Positions 52,834 through 59,803 of a stretch of 64,000 nt of DNA are shown here, in pieces. The DNA is from Desulfobacter latus (GTDB taxonomy: Bacteria > Desulfobacterota > Desulfobacteria > Desulfobacterales > Desulfobacteraceae), in the NCBI RefSeq assembly GCF_013389365.1, contig NZ_JACADJ010000017.1:1-64000 (forward strand), read 5' to 3'. Below the pieces are notes generated by a model. The model was not told the DNA's origin. It made no database searches and saw only the letters and a list, made by a program, of their open reading frames with translations. Position numbers and translations under genes: made by a program. Each line of letters starts with the position of its first letter. The stretch's first letter is position 1.

Positions 52834-53409
52834 CTAAAAATCTTCAAGTACTTTGCTTTTTTCAAGGAACGTATCCACGTCCTCTGCAGTTCGTTTCATA
52901 TGGTCTATCAATTTTTCAAGATGCCGGCAAAAAGGGTCTTCTTCGCCTAAGGTCATTGCCGAGTCCCGATAAAGTGAGAGAACATCGTTGAAATGGTTTT
53001 CCAGATTTCCGGCCAGGCTTTTTCGTTCTTTGTGCCTGATTTTTTCAGACTGGATAACGGATTCCAGTTTTTTGATGGAATACTCAACCAGCGCATCCCG
53101 GGGCATATTATAGGTTTTGGAAATGGCCGTCAATGCCTCAATGGTTCTACGGCTGAGTACAAAGGTTTTCTGTTTTCTGTCCAGCTGTTTGAACCGGCGT
53201 ATTTGGATGGTTTGGGCCAATTGATCTAAAGACGCATGGTCTTCAATGATGTGGTCAAACAAGGACTTTTGCTTGATGCCCATGTGGACGGCCACAAGGC
53301 CGATGGCATCAATGGCTTTCTGGGAAAGCTTGAATGTTGCCCTGACCGATTGTTTTCCCCTTAAGTCAAACATGGACAGTTCGGTAAAGGGGGGATTTGA
53401 TTTTACCAT
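52834..53409 (-). CDS. Unrecognised protein with an internal duplication, RHH-like repeats
   Basis: 191 residues, no family recognised. Two similar segments are visible: RATFKLSQKAIDAIGLVAVH (about 24-43) and KTFVLSRRTIEALTAISKTY (about 84-103), each a short strand followed by two helices, as in ribbon-helix-helix domains. The C-terminal third is helical and acidic. A tandem RHH would act as a one-chain DNA-binding unit. First gene of the Gld/plsC operon (ATPase start 9 bases downstream), so it could regulate it; this is inference. Confidence 0.65.
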   Translation of the reverse strand: MVKSNPPFTELSMFDLRGKQSVRATFKLSQKAIDAIGLVAVHMGIKQKSLFDHIIEDHASLDQLAQTIQIRRFKQLDRKQKTFVLSRRTIEALTAISKTYNMPRDALVEYSIKKLESVIQSEKIRHKERKSLAGNLENHFNDVLSLYRDSAMTLGEEDPFCRHLEKLIDHMKRTAEDVDTFLEKSKVLEDF

Positions 53410-53567
53410 GTATTCTCCTTTTCAGGACGCTGTATTATTGCAGAACAACAATCCAAAAAAGTAATGCAAGTTTATTTTGAGCCCGCATATTAGCTTAAAC
53501 TATTAAACGGATCAATGGTTAATACCTGGATAATCAAAATGTAATAGAGATTATTGGAATACCGAAC

Positions 53568-54383
53568 TTACCGCTCGGATCTATCGGAAGGAAACAGGGT
53601 GTTGGTTTTGCCGGTGATATAATAGGCTGCCAGACCGGTCCATTCAGTTGCTGCCATGACCAGTCTTCCCAGGTTCCCGGAAAAGTTAAGGCCTAACGCG
53701 ATCTTTCTGTCAGGGCGGGTAACATGATCTACGGGATAGGGAATTACCGGCCAGCCGAGCCGGTTGAATACGCCGACGGACCGGGGAATGTGTGCGGCTG
53801 TGGTTACAAGTACCCAGGCCTGCCCGGGTTCGGGGTGAACCAGGCGCTTTGCAAACAATCCGTTTTCATAGGTATTTCGAGATTGATCCTCGAATATCAT
53901 GTTTGCGGTATCCAGCCCCATATCCATAAAAACCTGCCGGGCCGTATTTGCATCTTTCCATTCCTGGTGCATGGGGCTTCCGGAGCCCCCGGTAAAAAGA
54001 TGCACCGCATCCGGATATGCGCTGACAAGACGGGCAAATGCTATATACCGGTCAGCGGCACTGTTTATTTCAGGTTGACGCCACATCTGGGTCAGGCGAT
54101 TGCTTTCCGCCCCGCCAAGCATGATAATCCCGTCCACCTTTTCCGGCAGGGCCGGGTTTGTGGGGAATCTGTGTTCCAGGGGCGCTAGAAGAAGCCTTCC
54201 TACAGGGAAAACCGTGATGATGATCATCACCAGAACCACACACGCAAGTATCCATTTTGCCGTTTCCACTGCCCCTGAAAACCAGAACAGCATTCCTATT
54301 ACGGCAAACGCAACCAAAAGAAAATCCGGACGGATGACCATCCAGATCAGCTTGGACAGCCAGAAAAACAACGAGTTTGTCAT
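53568..54383 (-). CDS. YdcF/SanA-family (DUF218) membrane protein
   Basis: 271 residues: two N-terminal TM helices (about 5-60), then the DUF218 domain with VDGIIMLGGAESNRL, FTGGSGSPMHQEWKD and the acidic-loop motif FEDQSRNTYENGLFAKRL. Family members are linked to cell-envelope integrity and possibly lipid-carrier recycling; the reaction is not established. Single gene. Confidence 0.88.
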   Translation of the reverse strand: MTNSLFFWLSKLIWMVIRPDFLLVAFAVIGMLFWFSGAVETAKWILACVVLVMIIITVFPVGRLLLAPLEHRFPTNPALPEKVDGIIMLGGAESNRLTQMWRQPEINSAADRYIAFARLVSAYPDAVHLFTGGSGSPMHQEWKDANTARQVFMDMGLDTANMIFEDQSRNTYENGLFAKRLVHPEPGQAWVLVTTAAHIPRSVGVFNRLGWPVIPYPVDHVTRPDRKIALGLNFSGNLGRLVMAATEWTGLAAYYITGKTNTLFPSDRSER

Positions 54384-54430
54384 TAATATCTCCTGTATAT
54401 AACCACGGAAGACACGGAACGCACTGAAAA

Positions 54431-54764
54431 TTAGCGCGCAAGGCGCTCAATCTGTATTTTTGGGTGACTGCCAAAGTTGATCAATAACCCTAATTTTAAG
54501 TTTGTTGTTTGTTGCTTTCAGGTCGTTGATAACCTGTGCTTTATGGTCGGGCGCGATACTCTTAGGAATGGGTCTTAAATAACTTACCCATTTTGCTATA
54601 CCCGGGAGCGCGGGCGTCCCGCCCGCAGTAATGATGCAGGCGAGACGCCCGCGCTCCCAGGTTAAATTATTTCGGTCCCGTTCCTTAACCGCTTTTAACT
54701 CTAATATGATTTTGTTGTAACAAATCCGTGTCCTTCCGTGGTTTACCTGTTTATTACCCGCCAT
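54431..54764 (-). pseudogene. GxxExxY-family gene remnant interrupted by a palindromic repeat
   Basis: Pieces of a GxxExxY protein: IILELKAVKE, then a palindromic repeat in frame (54603-54658), then IAPDHKAQVINDLKATN, then after a one-base shift LLINFGSHPKIQIERLA ending at 54431. The N-terminal half carrying the GxxExxY motif is missing. The fragment is bounded by inverted copies of ACCACGGAAG-ACACGGA (54401-54418 and 54724-54743). Not functional. Confidence 0.78.
54603..54658. repeat. REP-like palindrome inside the GxxExxY remnant
   Basis: GGGAGCGCGGGCGTCCCGCC and GGCGAGACGCCCGCGCTCCC form a stem of about 19 bp around a loop of 16 bases. It is in frame with the remnant on the minus strand and does not occur elsewhere in the window. 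Confidence 0.8.
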
Positions 54765-54772
54765 AAATTACA

Positions 54773-55513
54773 TCAAATATCCGGCCGATACGCTTCTTCC
54801 AGCCCGGTAAGCATAAGGTCATACATGCCTGCATCGGTCTGCTTCAGATTGACCAGCAGCGCATGAATATCTGCAAAATAGGGAATCCGTTCACCATGAT
54901 ATTGTACAGGTTCCCCGATTTGGTGGAATAAAAATCCATATTTTCTCAAGGTATAGAATATTTTTTTTTCAGTGATCATGTACCAATGGGTCAGCCCCTG
55001 CCGTAAACTTTCATGGAACATGACCTGATAAAGCCCTAGAACAATGATCGGATTTTTCCTGCCCTGCATTTCTTTTGGAATGGTCCCATCGTCAGGTAAT
55101 ATGCCGCCTTCTTTTTTCTTTAAATAAGACTCCACGCCATACATGCCGTCCTCTTTACGGCGCCTGAGGTCTTTGGCCACCGTAAGTCTGGAAATCTCGC
55201 CGGTTTTATCCGGCTCAGGTTTTTCTCCTGGAAAATTTAATGTTGTGGCATGTTCAATGGGAAACCCTTTGTCTGAATGAAGCACCAGCCGTATGGTGCC
55301 GACCACGGAATCGGTTTCGTTCAGGCAGGCAAAATGAATGGAGTCCTCTTCATACGCATCTGTTTCCAGTCCGTTCGGGTGGTCAGCTTCATCTTCAAAC
55401 CCGAACTCATCCACATAGACTTCATACCTCATCCGGAACGTATCTTTTAATACATCATCATCTATGACCTGGCCGAACCGGAATCTGTCGTAGGTCAAAC
55501 TTTTACGGATCAT
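54773..55513 (-). CDS. PEP-CTERM/exosortase system-associated acyltransferase
   Basis: 246 residues of the GNAT-like autoinducer-synthase fold: FRMRYEVYVDEFGFEDEADHP near the N terminus, the central EISRLTVAKDLRRRKEDG and YQVMFHESLRQGLTHWYMI. This matches the family of acyltransferases found with exosortase/PEP-CTERM clusters (TIGR03694-like, related to FeeM N-acyl amino acid synthases). No exosortase, PEP-CTERM protein or EPS gene lies in the window, so it is an orphan copy here. The stop lies 10 bases upstream of the GxxExxY remnant. Confidence 0.8.
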   Translation of the reverse strand: MIRKSLTYDRFRFGQVIDDDVLKDTFRMRYEVYVDEFGFEDEADHPNGLETDAYEEDSIHFACLNETDSVVGTIRLVLHSDKGFPIEHATTLNFPGEKPEPDKTGEISRLTVAKDLRRRKEDGMYGVESYLKKKEGGILPDDGTIPKEMQGRKNPIIVLGLYQVMFHESLRQGLTHWYMITEKKIFYTLRKYGFLFHQIGEPVQYHGERIPYFADIHALLVNLKQTDAGMYDLMLTGLEEAYRPDI

Positions 55514-55521
55514 CAGTTTAT

Positions 55522-55626
55522 TTTAACCTGTATTATTTTTTTATGATATGATAGTGCTATCGAAAATGACTGAAGTATCGTGTAATTTTTAGTATTGTTT
55601 GTCAAGCGCTTTTCCCTGAGGGTCTA
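55522..55626. repeat. Direct repeat of about 105 bp, copy 1
   Basis: From TTTAACCTGTATTATT to CTTTTCCCTGAGGGTCTA this stretch is repeated, with substitutions and small indels, at 57116-57220. It overlaps the last codons of the RAYT fragment (PQGKALDKQY) and its downstream sequence. Confidence 0.8.
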
Positions 55627-55834
55627 GAATATAATCACTCGGTGGCGGCAAAACAGCATCACTTTCTTGTGCAACCGGCCTTTTTGTTGAAAACTGCCCC
55701 AGTCTCCAATCCGTTGTCAACCAGTCAGGCGGCTGATTTCCAAATGCTGTTGCACAATAGCCGCTCCATAACCAGTCTCCGGGATGTTCAACCATTTTTG
55801 CCCGGACCGGATTCAGGTAAAAATTTCGGCATAT
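55589..55834 (-). pseudogene. C-terminal fragment of a REP-associated tyrosine transposase (RAYT, Y1 family)
   Basis: The frame reads RNFYLNPVRAKMVEHPGDWL then WSGYCATAFGNQPPDWL, the hallmark C-terminal half of IS200-like REP-associated transposases. The N-terminal half with the HxH metal site and the catalytic Tyr is absent; the frame is closed by TAA at 55835-55837 and overlaps the end of the Fic remnant. Confidence 0.8.
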
Positions 55835-56651
55835 TTATGTTCGATTGCCCGAATTTCAAGGTCAGTCAATTTTTCAAATTCTTTGTTCCGTGAACGTTTT
55901 GAAAGCGCGCCACCATTTTGGACAAGAAAACGTATAAGCAAATCCACAAGTTTATCCGGCATATCGATATAGTTTTTGATGAAATTGTTGAGAAGGTCGT
56001 ATTTTTTTATATATTCAACCTCCTCAGGCAATGTTTTATTCACTGTTTCCTCAACGCATTCAAAGAAAAATTCAGCCTGTTTTGTTGCATCAAAATAGCG
56101 ATACAAATCTATGGTTTCGTTCAGCACCTCAACATTATTCTTTTCAGTAGGTCTCCATTCGATCAAATCAAGCCTCGGTTTTGAAAAATGCTCCAATATT
56201 TTTTTATATTCTTCGAGCTTCTCCAAAATAACTGCTGATACTGGAAAGATCAATCCTTATCCAGTTGTTCCTCACGTAACCACTCCCACAAGAACCACAA
56301 TCGACGGCTGTAGCTCCCCGTTGGTTCCGAACAAATCATTTTTTGAATTTCTTCGGCCTCAACCGCTTGAAATAAGGCATTGAGGATTGCCAGATCAATC
56401 CCTTCATACTTCAAAGCAAAGATTAAATGGCCAAAAAGTGTATCCTCCGGCTTATGGCGCGGCGTAAAAATACGCCAGCGTCCTATATCAATTTTTTTAT
56501 GCTTTACACCTATGGCACAAAGACGATCTGGAGCAGTCACTTTCAGATCATGTGCTGAAATCAGCGCAGAATATCCGGAAAAACTATTCCCTTTGGAAGG
56601 CAAATCATGAAAAATAGTTATATTTTGTGAATTTTGATTGTAAATAGTCAT
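55813..56651 (-). pseudogene. Fic-family gene with the catalytic core deleted
   Basis: Two abutting frames are the ends of one Fic-family protein. The 5' frame (56651-56250) gives FHDLPSKGNSFSGYSALISA and FTPRHKPEDTLFGHLIFALK plus PTGSYSRRLWFLWEWL. The 3' frame (about 56253-55813) gives IFPVSAVILEKLEEYKKILE, PRLDLIEWRPTEKNN and NGGALSKRSRNKEF. Intact homologues carry a Fic domain with HPFxDGNGR between them; here it is gone and the join is out of frame. AMPylation activity is impossible. Confidence 0.8.
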
Positions 56652-56761
56652 AAATTATGAATTCTTATGTTTGCAACTGAATCCATATTGCCATGAGAAA
56701 CGGTTATGGTCTATGAATTTTGATTATATTATGATTTTTTTATGAAAAATACTTATTTGTC

Positions 56762-56928
56762 TCAACGGGTTTGCCTGTCTGTCATTGTGAAATTATATCC
56801 GGTCTGGTTGATCGGCTCAAGGGATATGTTTTCCGGAAGTTGCATAGCAAAGCCGTTCAGCCTGAATGTCTTCTTAAATGACTCCAGGGGTCTGTCATGT
56901 TGAACAAGGACTGCTTTATACCGGCCTT
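56762..56928 (-). pseudogene. Short C-terminal coding remnant, family unknown
   Basis: The minus-strand frame from about 56928 to TGA at 56762 reads YKAVLVQHDRPLESFKKTF, then LNGFAMQLPENISLEPINQT and ends TMTDRQTR. It looks coding but has no start (TAA directly upstream). I do not recognise the family. The rest of 56652-57005 is AT-rich with nothing supported. Confidence 0.35.
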
Positions 56929-57005
56929 AAAGATCATAAGCTATTGATATTTAATGATATTTCAATAATCGACATAAAAAGTCATGCGTCAGCACTGTTT
57001 AACCT

Positions 57006-57115
57006 CTGGATATTTGATATAAGCACTTTTTACATCTAAAGTGCCTGTATGTTGTGGATAGATGGTACACAAAAATACTATATGTGGTATCCAATTTCTT
57101 ATGGCAAATATCCAG
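57006..57115. mobile_element. MITE copy B (110 bp) with 8-bp target duplication
   Basis: Inverted copy of the unit at 27585-27695. Ends CTGGATATTTG and CAAATATCCAG; TTTAACCT precedes it (56998-57005) and follows it (57116-57123). The two copies differ by scattered substitutions and one indel, so they are not fresh. Confidence 0.88.
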
Positions 57116-57220
57116 TTTAACCTGTATTATTCTTTTTTTTTATGATAATTCTGTCGAAAATTACTGGGCTATCGTGTAATTTTTAGCATTATTTGTCAAG
57201 CGCTTTTCCCTGAGGATATA
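57116..57220. repeat. Direct repeat of about 105 bp, copy 2
   Basis: Second copy of 55522-55626. It runs from the MITE target duplication to the left end of IscB copy 3, so its last 16 bases (TTTCCCTGAGGATATA) are the guide of that element. It probably is the native upstream sequence of lptE or a RAYT-tail relic next to it. Confidence 0.75.
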
Positions 57221-57456
57221 GTCAACTACCCCTCGGCTAAAGACCGAGGGGCTTGAAAAAGCCCCAAAGTTGACCAGTCTAAGTGCTTCGAGCACTACGT
57301 TAGATCGGAAACAGGTACCCTGGGGTGCTCGCCAGCTCCAGGTTCTACGGTAAGTGGTTAAACAGGTTTAAGGGGTTAAGCCGGTGCTGCTTGCGACAAA
57401 CCCGGTCATAACATTGACGCGGCAAACATTACCTTGGAAACAAGAGGATTTTAAAA
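57221..57456 (+). ncRNA. Omega RNA (HEARO) of IscB copy 3
   Basis: 236 bp, collinear with the RNAs at 14130-14365 and 14858-15093, starting GTCAACTACCCCTCGG. A C-to-T style change in the first loop (CTAAAGA for CTGAAGA) leaves the stem intact. Guide from the left flank: TTTCCCTGAGGATATA (57205-57220). Confidence 0.83.
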
Positions 57457-58749
57457 TTGAGTGTATTTGTTCTGGATACAAACAAAAAGCCTCAGAATCC
57501 GGTACATCCGGCAAAAGCAAGACTGCTTTTAAAAGAAGGGAAAGCCGCAGTTTTCAGACAGTTCCCCTTCACAATCATTTTGAAAGAGACCGTTTTGGAC
57601 GTGGCATCAAACCCATTGCGGATCAAGATTGATCCGGGCAGTAGAGAGACCGGAATTGCCGTGATTAAAGACGATACCGGAGAGATTGTTTTTGCCATGG
57701 AACTGAGACATCGAGGCCAGCAGATCAAAAATAATCTGGAATCAAGACGAGCCATCAGAAGATCCCGGAGAAACCGGAAAACGCGATACCGAAAACCGCG
57801 CTTTGATAACCGGACCAGGGCGGAAGGATGGCTGCCGCCTTCATTAAAAAGCCGGGTTCACAATATCGAAACCTGGGTCAACCGGTTGTGCCGGTTTTGC
57901 AATATTCAGGCAATTTCAATGGAGTTGGTTCGGTTTGACATGCAGAAAATACAGAATCCCGAAATATCAGGTGTCGCGTATCAGCAGGGGGAACTCATGG
58001 GGTATGAGGTACGGGAATACCTTCTGGAAAAATGGGACAGAACGTGTGCCTACTGCGGAAAAACAGATATCCCGTTGGAGATTGAACATATCGTGCCGAA
58101 ATCGAAAGGCGGTTCCAACAGAGTCAGCAATCTGACACTGGCCTGTACGGCGTGCAACAGGAAGAAGGGGAACAAGTCACTCGAACAGTTCCTTTCAAGG
58201 AAACCGCGAGTGTTGAAACGAATTCAAAAACAGTCCAAAATGCCGCTCAAGGATGCGGGCGCCGTCAATGCGACCCGATGGGACTTGTTCCGTACCTTGA
58301 AAAAAAACGGACTGCCGGTTGAAACAGGCTCCGGCGGTCTGACAAAATTCAACCGGACGACCAGGGGACTTCACAAAACGCATTGGCTCGATGCCGCCTG
58401 TGTTGGGAAAAGCACACCGGAAAAGATGTTTCAGATCGATAAGGCCGTGTTGATTGTAAAGGCAGACGGTCATGGTTCAAGGCAGATGTGCAGGGTAAAC
58501 AAGTTCGGATTCCCCCGGACAACAGCAAAGTCAACTGAGAAAAAAGTCAAAGGCTTTCAGACGGGCGACATCGTCAAGGCGGTTGTCACTTCCGGCAAAA
58601 AGGTTGGAACGTACACCGGACGTGTCGCTGTCAGAAAAAGCGGGTCGTTTAACATTAAAACAGTGGACAAAACAGTACAGGGCATTAGCTGGAAATATTG
58701 CAGGCTGCTTCATGCATCTGACGGTTATTCCTACAATATGATGTGCTAA
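57457..58749 (+). CDS. iscB: IscB RNA-guided nuclease, copy 3
   Basis: 430 residues, nearly identical to copy 1, differing at a handful of positions (for example LLLKEG for LLLTEG, IVPKSKGG for IVPRSKGG, TYTGR for TYIGR). PLMP, RuvC-I (KIDPGSRETGIAV), bridge helix, RuvC-II (SMELVRF), HNH (CAYC, IEHIVPKSKGG) and RuvC-III (HWLDAACVG) are all intact. TTG start (57457) with GAGGA upstream, as in the other copies. It would use the omega RNA directly upstream; its mRNA may continue through the right-end hairpin into lptE. Confidence 0.93.
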   Translation: MSVFVLDTNKKPQNPVHPAKARLLLKEGKAAVFRQFPFTIILKETVLDVASNPLRIKIDPGSRETGIAVIKDDTGEIVFAMELRHRGQQIKNNLESRRAIRRSRRNRKTRYRKPRFDNRTRAEGWLPPSLKSRVHNIETWVNRLCRFCNIQAISMELVRFDMQKIQNPEISGVAYQQGELMGYEVREYLLEKWDRTCAYCGKTDIPLEIEHIVPKSKGGSNRVSNLTLACTACNRKKGNKSLEQFLSRKPRVLKRIQKQSKMPLKDAGAVNATRWDLFRTLKKNGLPVETGSGGLTKFNRTTRGLHKTHWLDAACVGKSTPEKMFQIDKAVLIVKADGHGSRQMCRVNKFGFPRTTAKSTEKKVKGFQTGDIVKAVVTSGKKVGTYTGRVAVRKSGSFNIKTVDKTVQGISWKYCRLLHASDGYSYNMMC

Positions 58750-58779
58750 GGTCCGGTGCCTGGCTACTAAATTATTATA

Positions 58780-58837
58780 AGGAGGGCGGCAATTCCTCCC
58801 CTGAGCTAAAGACTCAGGGGTTTCCTTGCCGCATTTT
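58780..58837 (+). promoter_or_regulatory. Right-end stem-loop with Shine-Dalgarno positioned for lptE
   Basis: TAAGGAGGGCGGCAA, inner hairpin CCCCTGAG/CTCAGGGG, TTGCCGC, ATTTT, then the lptE ATG. If GCGGCAA pairs with TTGCCGC, the AAGGAG is brought to within about five unpaired bases of the start codon. A competing fold pairs GGAGG with CCTCC and would hide it. The inner hairpin followed by TTTCC is only a poor terminator. Confidence 0.55.
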
Positions 58838-59350
58838 ATGAAAAAACGTATTGCATGGCCGATGATGGCCTTCTTTTTAATAATTTGTTCGGGGTGTGGA
58901 TACCGGCTGGCCGGCGGTGGTTTCATTCATAATGATGTCACCCGGGTCTCTGTGGCTATATTTGAAAACAAAAGCACCGAATCCAGGGCCGGGATATCGT
59001 TTACCAACGAATTGATACGGGAAATTACCGCAAAAACAGATACCATTGTTGTGGATGCCGATAATGCCACCCGCAAAATATCAGGTACGGTTCAATCCAT
59101 CACCTTTTCCACATTGTCCAGATCTTCTTCGGAAGATGTTACGGAAAGGCAAGTTAATGCCAGGGTTGATGTGGTTCTGACCGGGACCGGGGGCAAGGTT
59201 CTCTGGTCGGTGAAAAATTTTTCAGCCAGTGAATCTTATGACGTATCAAGCAATACTGTGAATGATGAGGCCAATAAACGGGAGGCGGTTGATCTCATTG
59301 CCGAACGTGTGGCCGAACGCCTGGTCAGCCAAATCACAAACGACTTTTAA
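58838..59350 (+). CDS. lptE: LPS-assembly lipoprotein LptE
   Basis: 170 residues from ATG 58838. Signal peptide with lipobox (KKRIAWPMMAFFLIICSGC; the modified Cys is at about residue 19), then GYRLAGGGFIHNDVTRVSV and the ISFTNELIREITAKTDT segment typical of the LptE/RlpB fold. It plugs the LptD barrel that inserts LPS in the outer membrane. The earlier in-frame ATG at 58826 lies inside the IscB element and is rejected. lptE often follows leuS; here it follows an IscB element that abuts its start codon exactly, so its native promoter and ribosome site are displaced by 1.6 kb. Confidence 0.88.
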   Translation: MKKRIAWPMMAFFLIICSGCGYRLAGGGFIHNDVTRVSVAIFENKSTESRAGISFTNELIREITAKTDTIVVDADNATRKISGTVQSITFSTLSRSSSEDVTERQVNARVDVVLTGTGGKVLWSVKNFSASESYDVSSNTVNDEANKREAVDLIAERVAERLVSQITNDF

Positions 59351-59363
59351 ATCCAACAAAACG

Positions 59364-59403
59364 AACCGGCGTCTGTTCCTTGAATAAGAGCAGACGCCGG
59401 TTT
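59364..59403. terminator. Bidirectional rho-independent terminator between lptE and rpsT
   Basis: AACCGGCGTCTG and CAGACGCCGGTT form a 12-bp stem around a 15-base loop, flanked by A-rich and T-rich sequence. It serves the convergent lptE and rpsT genes. Confidence 0.78.
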
Positions 59404-59447
59404 ATAGTCTGGACCGGCTGAGCTTAAATGGTGCAAAAGCGCGCAAC

Positions 59448-59699
59448 TTATGCGTTCGCAAATTTGAACAGTCTGGAGATCTTTCTTGACGCAGTTTTTT
59501 TGTGGACAACACCTTTTTTAGCCGCCTTGTGAATGGCTGACTGGGTTTTTTTCATCAGTTCCTCGGTATTCTCACCCGCTTCTTTAGCTGCACGAAGCTT
59601 TTTTTCAAGGGTTTTAAGGGCGGTTTTTACGGATTTGTTTCTCATCCGTCTGACCTGATTTTGTTTTGCGCGTTTTTTTGCTGATTTATGGTTCGCCAA
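59448..59699 (-). CDS. rpsT: Ribosomal protein S20
   Basis: 83 residues, strongly basic: ANHKSAKKRAKQNQVRRMRN at the N terminus and KGVVHKKTASRKISRLFKF at the C terminus. Initiation is at TTG (59699), with AAGGAG about 8 bases upstream; E. coli rpsT also starts at UUG, where the weak start is part of its control. Single gene with its own terminator. Confidence 0.97.
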   Translation of the reverse strand: MANHKSAKKRAKQNQVRRMRNKSVKTALKTLEKKLRAAKEAGENTEELMKKTQSAIHKAAKKGVVHKKTASRKISRLFKFANA

Positions 59700-59803
59700 C
59701 GTGGTCTAGCTCCTTCATAAAATAGAAAATTAAAAATAAATAATAAAACTTATATCAAATTCGGTAATTTATATAAAACATATAAACATGTCAAGGAAAA
59801 CCT

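Larger units (their letters stand above)
57221..58837 (+). mobile_element. IscB/HEARO element, copy 3 (intact), inserted at the lptE start codon
   Basis: 1617 bp, GTCAAC at the left end and GCATTTT at the right, immediately followed by ATGAAAAAACG, the first codons of lptE. Orientation is the same as lptE. Closing the flanks gives CCTGAGGATATA next to ATGAAAAAA, in which TGAGGA would be a normal Shine-Dalgarno sequence for lptE. Confidence 0.88.

Noticed and set aside
55813-56253. A separate 146-aa gene of unknown function
   Set aside because: It is recognisably the C-terminal end of a Fic-family protein whose N-terminal end abuts it, so both are one broken gene.
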